Shown here: in pieces, positions 22,981 to 34,515 of the stretch
How positions within the stretch are numbered: the first letter of the stretch is position 1
How the letters are laid out: each line of letters opens with the position of its first letter
Assembly (NCBI GenBank): GCA_949361645.1
Contig: OX442415.1
Span: forward strand, 3,574,148 to 3,638,147
Reading direction: 5' to 3'
DNA length: 64,000 nucleotides
From: Spongilla lacustris
Taxonomy: Eukaryota > Porifera > Demospongiae > Spongillida > Spongillidae
Made by a program: the position numbers and the translations under genes
Notes under the pieces: generated by a model
What the model was told of the DNA's origin: nothing
Seen by the model: only the letters and a program-made list of their open reading frames with translations
Databases searched by the model: none

Positions 22981-23169
22981 GCATATACTGTTACATGTAG
23001 TCATTTGAGTTGCATACGACAAATCGCCCGGAATTGTATATGCCAGCCTTTATAGACTCGCAACTCGCAAGCCAGACCTATATGTACTTCATTATTGAAC
23101 GGGAACACAAACTGGGCTATCCATGTTTCTATGCAATTATGCTATGTTTTGTGGATGAAAAATTGCAAA

Positions 23170-23290
23170 AGTTGCAAAGCGGCTGGGGCTCCGCCCCAGA
23201 CCCCGATGGGGGAGCTTACAGCGCTCCCCCATACCCCCTAGCTGGGCGCGAGGGGGCTACGCCCCCTCCTGATCCCACCCCCGCTCTTAA
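23170..23290 (-). repeat. GC-rich dispersed repeat, copy B (inverted)
   Basis: The reverse complement of the GC-rich block at 19880-19960 (GGGGGAGCTTACAGCGCTCC in this orientation). It lies inside the 765-bp TIR element, so it was either captured or inserted there. Confidence 0.6.
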
Positions 23291-24982
23291 TCAGTTCCAC
23301 CTTATTGCTTTCCCGAACCCCCCCGTCTCCCGACCAGCCTACGGGCCTGAGTCATAAACCATTAGTATCAACCTAGAGGAACCTACCCAGCATTAAAAAG
23401 TTACCTTCGAGCTGCATTTTCATCCCAGCATTTTAGAAGTTCGTTAATACGCGGGTCAAGTACAGTGGTTATTAAAAAATAACCAGGCGGCTGATTAGTG
23501 TTGCTCGACAGCTGCTTTTAATTTTTGGCAATCGTTAGTTTGGGAGCATATAACGCAAATGTTATGCTGTGGATCTGTTTAGGGTCATAATAGGTATGAA
23601 AGTTGTACAAAAGTAGACTTCATACGCTAACGGGAGATCGTTAAGTAATGATCCGCATAACGTCATAGTGATGTAATACAAACATGAATGTTGACAATGT
23701 GTCAACAACACGAAAACAAGATTTTTAACATGAGGCAGCCTTAACTACTCTGAGTGATGCTTTATATTAGAATTGTGATTAACTAGATTCAAGATAAGGC
23801 AGATTAGCGTTACTGCCGCGATTACAACAGGTTTGACTTGCGCAAAAACCGGTATTACAGTCTCGTTATGGCGAAGCCGCCATTTGCCGTTGGCGATATA
23901 GTAGTGAGCCGATTAACTCAAATCGAAGGAAGGGCAAGTTTCTGAAAGCTGAAGGAGTAGAATGTAGACTGTCGGAATCAGATGGGGCCATCTGTGGAAC
24001 AATATCCACGGCGATACGCTGGCTCACGAGTCACAACTCACGTACATTGTACGTACCGCGCGGCCAGTCACTGAGTGTACAGGTACTGATTGCATACACT
24101 CGAAAGTGCCAAGCTATAGCTATACAACCCTGCTTAGTTATCGAGAGAGCTACAGAAAACGACGGATGTAATTCCTCAGTATGGATGGGACGTACATGTA
24201 GGCGGGCCACTAGGCCTATATATACATGTGTAGCTAGGTGACCGTAATTCTGTATTTCCATAATCTATGGCGGCAGCAACAGTAGGCCTAGGCAATGACG
24301 TGGTCCCATCGAGTCTGATTAATTGGGGCTAAGAATTGGCAACGCTTCCTACATCTCCCGTAACCCCCCCCCCCCCCCCATCCACCATTGTACATGCCCG
24401 GGTACTGTATGCATGAATAGAAAGCACACTCTGTTCAATGGAGCGCAACCACATGTAGTGCACGTGGTCATGCACTGGTCTCAGTGAGGCTATAGGGATA
24501 CATCCACGCTGGCGTTTGACCAGAAGATAGCATCTACATCAGTTACACATACAATTAAACGCTTGAGATTAATTTTGAAGTGTTATGATGTAAATGCTCA
24601 TAACTTATTAACCACAAGTTATTTTTTCAAGGAATCAGGTTCTGAGTATAGCTGGGTTAACTGAGTATCAGAGAAAATCAAGAGTTTTAAAACCACTATG
24701 GTTTTTGAGGTCAATAACCTCTACTGTTGTGATCCTTATTTAAGGATGGTGTCAATCCTTAAATAAGGATGTGCCACTTCATCCCTGTTTTAAAATATGT
24801 ACATTGATCATATTGACATCATTTACAGTTTGTTATGGAGGCTAATCAGTATACAAACTACCAATAGCATTTATATTATCTAATTTGCTTGGTTAGCAAA
24901 AGTATGCAATGCAAAAGACGATCCTTATTTAAGGATAATGACATCCTTAAATAAAGATTTTTCCCTGGAGATTAAACATTAA

Positions 24983-26688
24983 TAAGCTTTTCTTTTAAGA
25001 ATACATTTGTTCATCTGCTTACATTTCCCACAAAGTATTGATGTTGATTTGGACATTCTGTGTGCTAAACATAAATAATTTATTCATATTGAATATAAAT
25101 TAAACGTACCATAACATTTAAAATCTTCGTGGCTTTTTAGTGCAGCTTTAACCTTATGTTTAATCTATTTTCATCCTTAATTCAGGATGGAAATATTGAA
25201 TTTAGGATGACTTTACGCCGCTCGTATCGACATCAATTCGAACGGTATTGATGATTTATTTTATTTTATTTTGCTATTTAGCTTCTGTAAGCTTTCATGT
25301 AAACAGCGTTATCCCTTTCAGTCATTCAAATCTTCTTTTAGAAAAAAAAACAATGTTTAGGCTTAGTTTCCTTTTTCGTTCGCAAATAATGCCGCGGTTA
25401 CCATCAAAGTCAGGTATAAGGTTGAGGAAAGAGCAGGAAGCTTACTTTCAAGATATAATGTTACTGTAAGAAGACAAAATAGAAAATAGATTACTCCAAC
25501 TCCATAATTAATTATACAAATGCATGGGTTGTTTGAAGGCAGTCTGTCCCTGTCTATTGACTTGTACAGAACGATTTATAACCCATTCATATACTTCAGT
25601 TGCTGCGTTCAGAGATTCTATTAGTATATATTATCTCTGCTGCGTTGCAGAGGGCCTGTCACGCGAAAATTGGACCACTTTTTGCTGCCATAAGTGTGCG
25701 CAGTAAATTATAGTAAGCGTACGGTACGTGTACATGTACATGTTTGACATGATTTATATTGCACGCTTTATATACTTCATTCTTATTTTATACATGTATA
25801 TGACCCTCTTTGTCCTATAAATGTGGCTAATTAATCATGTCCTGCACAAATCTAATCATCCTTTGCTACATGTAGCTCTTTCAGGATGGTTTTCCGTCAA
25901 TTGTGAAGAACTAAATTCACGATTGTAATGAAAAGTACACATGCATGGAACCGTGTCAAGTTACGTTAAAAAAATTATCATGAACTCGTTGAGGGTTGAA
26001 GGCGTGTTTTGGAGGATTGTTAATCAAATAGACCCTGATTTCATGATGGCATATGCAGTATTCCTACGATCCATGCCAGCGCACAGCAAGTGCAACGATG
26101 GATGAAAACAGCAGGCCCGGCCGGGGCTTTTATAAATCCTTGCCGTTAAGTGACTTCCAATGGTGTTCTTGAGTCCAAAGGAACTTAATTTTTCTTTAAA
26201 CCAAACGGTTCGTACCTTATATAGCATCATTCTTCATACACTATTTCAACATCTCGTTTTGTACACTGCATATATGGTATACATGCAGGATAAGAACCAA
26301 GCTCCTGCAATGAACTATATATACATTCATCTGCTTTAAACACTGTTAAAATATGTATATACACCTACTTCAAACTTATCATATAGATCCTGATTTTCAA
26401 TGAAATATTTCCTCCAAAAGCATCCTTAAGTTATGACTTACATGTAGTCCAAAAAGATTTCTATGATCGCTGCATAATAATGAACCTTGTTGAAAATAAA
26501 TAATGCATCATAAGACCAATCATGCATGTTACCATGGCTAGCATCGAATTCATCCTCATCTTCTCTGGCAATGAAAAAGTACCAGGCCAGGCCTCCATAG
26601 GTGTAGAAGGTTTGGTGAATAGAGTAACTAAGAGCTCAGTGTTCTTATATATATATAATTATAATTATAATTATACATATAATTATAA
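24983..26688. other. Intergenic; one orphan TTAA-element-like end
   Basis: No gene is recognised. At 25153-25215 the sequence TTATGTTTAATCTATTTTC followed by ATCCTTAATTCAGGAT resembles the left end and palindrome of the TTAA element that stops at 24982, but no matching right end is seen. The remainder is unremarkable. Confidence 0.35.
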
Positions 26689-29600
26689 TATATGGGAGAG
26701 TTTCCGCGAAAATGTCACCCTTGCTAGATATATATAATGTTATAAAAATCCCTTACGTTTGAATAGCTATAACGTCCGAACGGTTAAAGCTATCGACATC
26801 CTATTTTCAACACTTCATACTACACCATTTCTATATGGGAAAATACATTTTGGGGTCTTGCACTTGCTCCACAACAGTATTGCAACATTCGATACCCGAC
26901 CGGGTTCAAACCCGCCATAACTTTAGGTAGGAGTAATCAAATCGCTTCAAACTCGGATTGTAGGTACAGCGGTCCTATACCTATCGATTTGTTCTGTTCG
27001 TTAATTTTTATATTATCCCTTACTGAGATACAGCTTTTCAAAGTAAGCACACGTTTCCCGCTCGAATCGCGCCTTTATACGACGATGAAACTGTTCCCAT
27101 TCTCCGGAGTACATGAATATTCAACTACATCCCGTGGGCAGGGCGTACCCCACCCACACAGTTGGAGAAAATAAAGTGACGTGATTCGATGCAGCAATTG
27201 GTTAGTCCCCAGACTTAATTTGTTGTATAGAGAGGTGCACGTATATATATTGTCGTGCTCCTAGCTCGCTTCTTCAATTCCACGGACGATTTCAAACGGC
27301 CGAGTGCGAAGACGCCGATATCAAGATCAATGCCGCGTGATTGGGTGGTGGAAGTTGGCTTTCGTAAGATAACCTTCCAGCGATCGAGGATAGGGCGGCG
27401 CCGGGCCTAATTAAAAGTGTTGCCCAGACAGCTATGGAATGGACCCTACCCCTATTGCAGATAGCTGTGAAGCGAACATCACTGCATACACCACCTACGG
27501 CACACAGCTAAAAAGCTATGGGCTCAACCCTATGTCGTGTACCCAATAACAAACACCTATGAAGATGACCCTATGGCAGATAGCCATAGCTATCAGAGCA
27601 ATGTTTGGAGTAAACCCTACGGCAGACAGCTACAAAGCAGCCCACAGCAAAAAGCTATGAGGTGAAGCCTATGTCATACTCCAGTACCCCATCGCAAACA
27701 CCAACGGACCCTATGGCAGATATCCATAGCTATCAGAGCAGAGTATGGAGTGAACCTTACGACACACAGCAACGAAGCACCCCACAGCAAAACACTATGG
27801 GGTTATCCTTATGTCGAGTACCCCATAGCAAACACCTATGTTAGCCATAGCTATCAGAGCAGTGTATGGAGTGAACCTTACGGCACACAGCAACGAAGCA
27901 CCCCACAGCAAAAAACGATGGGGCTATCCTTACGTTGATTAGCCCATAGCAAACACCTATGAAGCGGACCCTATGGCAGATAGCCATAGCTGTCAGAGCA
28001 GTGTATGGAGTGAACCTTACGGCACACAGCAACGAAGCACCCCACAGCAAAAAACTATGGGGTTATCATTACGTCGATTACCCCATAGCAAAGACCTATG
28101 AAGCGGACCCTATGTCAGATAGCCATAGCTGTCAGAGCAGTGTATGGAGTGAACTTTACGGCACACAGCAACAAAGCACCCCACAGCAAAAACTATGGGG
28201 TTATCCTTACGTCGATTACCCCATAGCAAACACCTATGAAGCGGACCCTATGGCAGATAGCCATAGCTGTCAGAGCAGTGTATGGAGTGAACCTTATGGC
28301 ACACAGCAACAAAGCACCCGACAGCAAAAAACTATGGGGTTATCCTTACGTCGATTACCCCATAGCAAAGACCTATGAAGCGGACCCTATGGCAGATAGC
28401 CATAGCTGTCAGAGCGATGTATGGAGTGAACCTGACGGCACACAGCAACGAAGCACCCCACAGCAAAAAACTATGGGGTTATCATTACGTCGATTACCCC
28501 ATAGCAAAGACCTATGAAGCGGACCCTATGTCAGATAGCCATAGCTGTCAGAGCAGTGTATGGAGTGAACTTTACGGCACACAGCAACAAAGCACCCCAC
28601 AGCAAAAACTATGGGGTTATCCTTACGTCGATTACCCCATAGCAAACACCTATGAAGCGGACCCTATGGCAGATAGCCATAGCTGTCAGAGCAGTGTATG
28701 GAGTGAACCTTATGGCACACAGCAACAAAGCACCCGACAGCAAAAAACTATGGGGTTATCCTTACGTCGATTACCCCATAGCAAAGACCTATGAAGCGGA
28801 CCCTATGGCAGATAGCCATAGCTGTCAGAGCGGTGTATGGAGTGAACCTGACGGCACACAGCAACGAAGCACCCCACAGCAAAAAACTATGGGGCTATCG
28901 TTACGTCGATTACCCCATAGCAAACACCTATGAAGCGGACCCTATGACAGATAGCCATAGCTGTCAGAGCAGTGTATGGAGTGAACTTTACGGCACACAG
29001 CAGCAAAGCACCCCACAGCAAAAACTATGGTTTTATCCTTACGTCGATTACCCCATAGCAAACACCTATGAAGCGGACCCTATGGCAGATAGCCATAGCT
29101 GTGAGAGCAGTGTATGGAGTGAACCTTATGGCACACAGCAACAAAGTACCCGACAGCAAAAAACTATGGGGTTATCCTTACGTCGATTACCCCATAGCAA
29201 ACACCTATGAAGCGGACCCTATGGCAGATAGCCATAGCTGTCAGAGCAGTATATGGATTGAACCTTATGGCACACAGCAACGAAGCACTCCACAGCAAAA
29301 ACTATGGGGTTATCGTTACGTCGATTACCACATAGCAAACACCTATGAAGCGGACCCTATGGCAGTTAGCCATAGCTGTCAGAGCAATGTATGGAGTGAA
29401 CCTTACGGCACACAGCAATGAAGCACCCCACATGAAAAAGCTATGGGGTTACCCGTATGCCGAGTACCCCATAGCAAACACCCGGCTATGAATTGGACCC
29501 TATGGCAGATATAGCTATAGGTGTCAGAGCAGTGTGTGGAGTGAACCTTACGGCACACAGCTACGAAGCACCCCACAGCAAAACACTATGGGGTTATCCT

Positions 29601-29715
29601 TACGTCGAGTACCCCATAGCAAAGACCTACATGTATGAAGTGGACCCTATGTCAGATAGCCATAGCTGTCAGAGCAGTGTATGGAGTGAACCTTACGGCA
29701 CACAGCAATGAAGCA
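26689..29715 (+). mobile_element. Left arm of satellite-bearing foldback element
   Basis: From TATGGGAGAGTTTCCGCG (26689) through 27420, this arm is the reverse complement of about 58960-59682, with small differences. It continues into a satellite array whose inverted partner is at 57690-58960. When the 27-kb insertion is removed, the two arms form one foldback element of about 5.9 kb. Inverted arms carrying tandem repeats recall Drosophila FB elements; that comparison is structural only. No coding frame is credible. Confidence 0.65.
27421..29715 (+). repeat. 139-bp satellite array with 416-bp higher-order unit
   Basis: About 16 units of 137-140 bp. Each has two short hairpins: CTATGGCAGATAGCCATAG, and CTATGGGG...ACCCCATAG around TTATCCTTACGTCGATT. 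From about 28098 the units fall in a repeating order of three types (137, 139 and 140 bp), a 416-bp higher-order repeat present almost three times. The unit length is not a multiple of three, yet frames stay open, which explains the repetitive open frames here. It is not coding. The array is interrupted at 29716 by the giant element and resumes at 56789. Confidence 0.85.
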
Positions 29716-29718
29716 CCC

Positions 29719-29732
29719 CCCAGCAAAAAATC
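29719..29732 (+). repeat. Left terminal inverted repeat of giant element
   Basis: CCCAGCAAAAAATC. It matches the reverse complement of 56775-56788 over the first 12 bases and then diverges. It is preceded by CCC and satellite sequence. Confidence 0.75.
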
Positions 29733-30360
29733 CGTGAAAGATCGTTTACGATCGTATCAGAAAATTTCTTTCGTGCTATGTGAGCGATATAATTTCGCAC
29801 AATAAATTTCATACGACCTACCGTCATAATGATAATAAACGATCGTGCAGAATCTTAAAAGTTTTTTTGCGCACGGAAGTATGACTATATTTCATTATAA
29901 CGATAATTAGATGATTGTTACAGATATTAAAATTGCCGCGTATTATGCCTCATGTCAGGATCATACACGATCGATCAATACGTTGCATATATACAAGAGA
30001 TTTATCATACTGGTACGAATTTTAAATATACATAACGTTCTTAAGAGCGGAATAATCTTATACGAAAGCGTATTATCGTTTATCATCATTAAATCATATA
30101 CGAAAATGTATTATCGTTTATGATCATTATATATATATAATATACAATATGAAATAGCACGTTAAGACGATTACAAAGACGACCTATATGCTACAACGAA
30201 ATAGCACGATTTAGAACGATAATGAATAATCATATACGAAAGCTTATTATCGTTTATGATCCTTACAGGAAAAAATAATAATAATATATAATTCTTACAT
30301 GGAACGAAATAGCACGATTTAGCACGATTCAGAACGATCACTTTACGTGTGCAAGGCATA
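29733..30360. promoter_or_regulatory. Left subterminal region rich in CGAT motifs
   Basis: The 600 bp inside the left end hold many copies of GATCGT, ACGATC, TATCGTTTATGATC and TAGCACGATTTAG. The right end has a similar crowd of ACGATC/CGATCGT motifs although the surrounding sequence differs. In CACTA elements such subterminal arrays bind the accessory protein. No gene is present. Confidence 0.5.
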
Positions 30361-30369
30361 AAGTAAAAA

Positions 30370-30439
30370 GTCGCCATACCGAGACTCGAACCCGAGTATT
30401 TTACGTAACACACACACTGACTTACCACGCACCAACAAC
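30370..30439 (-). repeat. tRNA-derived sequence, unit 1
   Basis: On the minus strand it has an acceptor-like GTTGTTG pairing with GGCGAC, an A-box-like GGTGCGTGGTAAGTC and the B box GGGTTCGAGTC, followed by TTTTT, a polymerase III terminator. The anticodon arm is not credible (GT repeats), so it is a tRNA-derived relic or the head of a SINE-like repeat. Confidence 0.55.
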
Positions 30440-30992
30440 TCATCATAACTTCTTTAGTACTTTGCATTTACTATTTGTATCAATTTCCCCCTCCCCCCCC
30501 ACCCCAATAACGTGTATTCAATAACATCTGTTCCATGTATTAAATGTAGTCACCAATCATATCAGTTTACTACAAGCCACTACATCTATTTATTCATATA
30601 TCTTTTTCATTAATGATTACTTTATCATATACATTTGTCCCCACTTATCTATACTCAGTGATGTCCCTACATCCCGAATAAGGTTACAGATATCTGATAA
30701 TAATGATTTAATATTAATAAATAGCACAGGATATGAAGATGCAGTGGAATATCAAGTTACTAAGTTGTACAGTGAGATACTATAACATTTACGCTTCAAA
30801 GTTTATAACTTATTTAAATACTAGTACATTATTATATTAAGTAGTATGTTTGAAGGATGCTTGTTGTATATGTTACTAAAGTAGAGGATGGAAGAAATAT
30901 ATATGTAGGGGATGGGGGGAAAAAAGTTATATAACTATTAGTCCATTATTATAAACAGTAGCTGATGCTTGTTGTATATTCTAACTGATTGA

Positions 30993-31827
30993 ATATATGG
31001 GAAAGTTTACGAGAAAAGGGACCTAGCGTGTATTATAAAAAAGTATAATAAAAATGCATTACGTTTGATTTGCTATAACTTCCGAACAGTAAACGCTATC
31101 AACTTCCTATTTTCAACACTTCATACTGCACCATTTCTCTATGGTAAAATACATTTTGGAGTCTTGCACTTGCTCCGTGTCAGTATTGCAACGTTCGATA
31201 CCCCACTGGGTTCAAACCCGCCATAACTTTCGGTAGGAGTAATCAATTCGCTTCAAATTCGGTTTGTAGGTAGAGAGGTTCTATACCTATCGATTTGTTC
31301 TGTTCGTTAATTTTTGTGCCATCCATTACAGAGATACAGTTGAACAAACTACGTGCACGTTTTCCCGCTTGATTCGCGCCAATGTTATAATCCCCGCCTC
31401 CCCATACATTGAGCGGAACGCAATTTGCCCAAATCATTGGCGCGAATCGAGCGCGAAAATGGGCACGTAGTTTGTTCAACTGTATCTCCGTAACGGATGG
31501 TATAATAATCAACGAACAGAACAAATCGATAGGTATAGGACCTCTCTACCCTCAAACCGAATTTGAAGCGAATTGATTACTCCTACCGAAAGTTATGGCG
31601 GGTTTGAACCCAGTGGGGGTATCGGACGTTGCAATACTGACACGGAGCAAGTGCAAGACTCCAAAATGTATTTTACCATAGAGAAATGGTGCAGTATGAA
31701 GTGTTGGAAATAGAAAGTTGATAGCGTTAACTGTTCGGAAGTTATAGCAAATCAAACGTAATGCATTTTTATTATACTTTTTTATAATACACGCTAGGTC
31801 CCTTTTCTCGTAAACTTTCCCATATAT
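30993..31827. mobile_element. Near-perfect foldback element, 0.83 kb
   Basis: It begins TATATGGGAAAGTTTACGAG and ends with the reverse complement. The two arms of about 400 bp meet near 31390-31430 and are almost identical. It is inserted in a TA-rich stretch between tandem units 1 and 2. It is non-coding. The single-arm copy at 60396-60845 is very similar, suggesting recent spread. Confidence 0.75.
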
Positions 31828-31905
31828 ATATATATATATATATATGGGGAAATAAAAAAATAACAAAATAGCGATCACTTACCGTGCGCAAGGCATAAGT
31901 AAAAA

Positions 31906-31976
31906 GTTGCCATACCGGGACTTGAACCCGTCTAATTTCACTTCACACACACTGTGACTTACCACCCGCCAACAAC
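31906..31976 (-). repeat. tRNA-derived sequence, unit 2
   Basis: Same structure as unit 1, with A-box-like GGCGGGTGGTAAGTC and B box GGGTTCAAGTC, then a T-run. The anticodon arm is replaced by GT-rich sequence. Confidence 0.55.
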
Positions 31977-32554
31977 TACGTTTCGTGCTTATGCTCTGCT
32001 CAACATAACTTATTTCTTACTTTGCATTTACTGTTTGTATCAATTCCCCCCCCCCCACCCCGATAACGTGTATTCAATAACATCTGTTCCATGTATATAA
32101 TGTAGTCACCAATCATATCAGTTTACTACAAGCCACTACATCTATTATTTCATATATCTTTTTCATTAATGATTACTTTATCATATACATTTGTTCCCAC
32201 TAATCCTCAGTGATGTCCCTACATCCCGAATAGGGTCACAGATATCTGATAATAATGATTTAATATTAATAAATAGCACAGGATATGAAGATGCAGTGGA
32301 ATAACTTTTGATTTCAAGTTACTAAGTTGTATAGTGAGATACTAAAACATTTACACTTCAAAGTTTATAACTTATTTAAATACTTGTACATTATTATATT
32401 AAGTAGTATGTTTGAAGGATGCTTGTTTTATATGTTACTAAAGTAGAGGATGGAAGAAATATATATGTGGGGGAAGGGGGAAAAAAGTTATATAACTATT
32501 ATTTTTGTATATATATATATAAAAGAAATTCTTAGGCAAATACACACAGAAAGA

Positions 32555-33446
32555 TCAGTAGTCCATTGCATCAACCTGCATGTCTGCCACCTGCAATGAT
32601 CTTGCAAGGATAGCCCTGGCGTTTGCTCTCACAAGCACAATGCTCAGTCTGCCATATACATCCCTCAAAACTTGGGATTTGCTACAGTTTGTGAGGATGG
32701 CTTCGCGCATGGCTATGCAGGAGAAAGCATTGCATGCCTCTTCACCCCAGGCTCCATATGTTTCCACTGCTAGTGGAGCACTGCCAACCAAGCTCTGAAC
32801 ACTTTGTGTCTTTTTGTTCATGTTTTCTTGATTCTGCAGCTTTTGCATCTACCCCAGCAGAAACCCCCCCTTCAGAAACAATTTTGGGACTTAGTGGTGA
32901 AGTTACTGTGATATCAAAAGCAGCAGTATCTATAACTCCCCAACTTGACACTACAATATCAGCAGGCCTAGTTCTGAGTTCACTACTGCCTAAACCACAT
33001 CCTGCAGCCTCAAGGTGAGCAGGTAATGAGGCACGTTGACATGCGCTGAAGATGGTATTGCAAAGACGATTGTGTCGGTTTGTTACATCGCTTCCGCGTT
33101 TACAGGTGATGCTGTGATGACATAAAGGATCTAGTGCTTTCTCAGGGCACAAGGCACATAATGGAGTTGGAACATCAGTAGCACCATAAGGGCACAATCC
33201 GAGCCACCATTTTATGGCAGTGTGTAGCTCATTGGGATCTAGGTGGAGGCCCAGACTGACTGATGGTGTAACTGTTAACCACGCAGCCACATGTGGAGAG
33301 GATACTGACAGCAGTCTTGCCCTGTGAGCACAAGACATGGAATCAGAAAAATCTGAAAAAGAATAGGCTTCCAGCTTGTCTGAAAGGTTGTGTTGTGAGG
33401 GTTTATTGAGCAAGCAAGATTCAATGGAAATTGTGTCAGAGGACAT
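32555..33446 (-). pseudogene. Retrotransposon endonuclease and C-terminal fragment
   Basis: The frame 33446-32742 shows a C-x2-C...HH...C zinc-binding pattern (CALCPEKALDPLCHHSITC), then RHN, RPADIVV and AFDITVTSPL, matching a PD-(D/E)xK restriction-like endonuclease. A frameshift near 32800 moves the reading to 32848-32555, where ETYGAWGEEA and LVRANARAIL are the conserved tail of the same protein. It is broken, so it is not functional. Confidence 0.7.
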
Positions 33447-33578
33447 GACGGAGAGATTGAAGCAGTCAATTGATGACGCCAGATGTGAGTGATTTGGGGA
33501 GGCACATTCAGAATTGCACAGAGATGAAATGTATGCAGCTGTTGAGTGATGAGAAAGTGACCCCTCCTCTGTGCGGAC

Positions 33579-34284
33579 TTAATTGAGCTTGAAGCCAGGA
33601 TTGTTTTGTGGTGTTAACAGCAGTGCACTCAAGAAACATTCATGAATAAGGCGATCAAAGTGCTCAAAGGTTGCAGTTGCCATTGATGGTGGTGTGGTTC
33701 TACTGAGCAACATATGCAAATTTACAAAAACCTGTACAAGAGCGGAGGAGAGTGAACGCAACATGTGGATCAATAGACCCAACTTTTTGTAAGTGAGATA
33801 GAAGGGTTGATGTGTTTGAAATTTTTTCAGTGATAAAAGCAGAGCAGAAATTAAAGTCTCCTATGGGAGCACCAAGTAACTCAAAGTTGGGGATGGAGGA
33901 TGATGGAATTGAAATCGGGAACTGGGATAGGTCTCCAGCACCAAACAGTTCACATTTTTTTAGGTTAATGTGTAAACCAAACGATGGCCCCTGCTGTTGG
34001 AGGATGGTGAGGGCTCTGTGCACTGACTGAGAATGGCCAGCAAGAACGCCATCATCGATGTACCAGCATTGTGAAAGAAGGCTTGAGCACTCCTTATCAT
34101 CAGCAATAGATAACACTAATCTGTGAAGTACTAATGCAAAAAGAAAGGAACTAAGGGGGTCACCTTGATGAACACCCTGCTGTGAGGACATTTGAAGTTC
34201 CCAATGTGTGCCATAATGGAGGGTGTTGACTGTAGCACCATGAGGCCCAAGGCAGTAATTCAGGAAAGTGTTCTGCACATTCAT
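33579..34284 (-). pseudogene. Retrotransposon reverse transcriptase fragment
   Basis: Contains GVHQGDPLSSFLFAL and the catalytic YIDDGVL motif of reverse transcriptases, followed by the thumb region (FELLGAPIGDF). The N-terminal fingers are missing because of 5' truncation, and a frameshift near 33700-33780 breaks the frame. It is a non-functional remnant. Confidence 0.8.
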
Positions 34285-34444
34285 TGTATAAAGTAGCTGA
34301 TGCTTGTTGTATATTCTAACTAAAGTACGGGATTGAAAAAAAAATATATACGTGGGGGATTAAAAAATAAAGAAATAGCACGAAATAGCACGATTTAGCA
34401 CGATTCAGAACGATCACTTACCATGTGCAAGGCATAAGTAAAAA

Positions 34445-34515
34445 GTTGCCTTACCGGGACTCGAACCCGTCTAATTTCACTTCACACACATTGTGACTTA
34501 CCACCGGCCAACAAC
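34445..34515 (-). repeat. tRNA-derived sequence, unit 3
   Basis: Same tRNA-like arrangement, with B box GGGTTCGAGTCC and a following T-run. Confidence 0.55.

Larger units (their letters stand above)
22585..23349. mobile_element. 765-bp TIR element with 6-bp target duplication
   Basis: Perfect 16-bp terminal repeats CAGGCCCGTAGGCTGG / CCAGCCTACGGGCCTG are flanked on both sides by AGTCAT (22579-22584 and 23350-23355). It is non-coding. It contains two strong hairpins, a piece related to the MITE at 47821-47995, and a reverse copy of the GC-rich dispersed repeat. The superfamily is uncertain: 6-bp duplications do not fit hAT (8 bp) or Tc1 (2 bp). Confidence 0.75.
22066..24982. mobile_element. 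2.9-kb TTAA-flanked element with repeated palindromes
   Basis: It begins TTAATGTTTAATCTCC (22066) and ends GGAGATTAAACATTAA (24982), a perfect 16-bp inverted end bordered by TTAA. Inside are three pairs of a 16-mer hairpin and its reverse complement: ATCCTTATTTAAGGAT at 22086, 24732 and 24921, each followed 4-8 bp later by ATCCTTAAATAAGGAT or a variant. The layout matches the smaller element at 5932-6728 although the palindrome sequence differs. A 765-bp TIR element (22585-23349) is nested in it. No transposase frame is visible, so it is non-autonomous. Confidence 0.65.
32520..34285 (-). mobile_element. 5'-truncated non-LTR retrotransposon with RLE-type C-terminus
   Basis: Minus-strand pieces in order: a reverse transcriptase core (34284-33700), a decayed middle with frameshifts, a zinc-ribbon plus restriction-like endonuclease region (33446-32742) and a conserved C-terminal segment (to 32555). 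The 5' end begins inside the RT domain, as expected after incomplete target-primed reverse transcription. The 3' tail near 32501-32524 is a TA-rich tract. It interrupts tandem unit 2. I do not assign a clade. Confidence 0.7.

Noticed and set aside
27959..29421. Repeated 90-140 codon open frames (MKRTLWQIAIAVRA...)
   Set aside because: They follow a 139-bp satellite whose unit is not a multiple of three; the frames shift each unit and have no domain or splice context.
27421..29715. CRISPR-like repeat-spacer pattern
   Set aside because: Units of 139 bp are repeated in full with no unique spacers and no cas genes; the context is eukaryotic.
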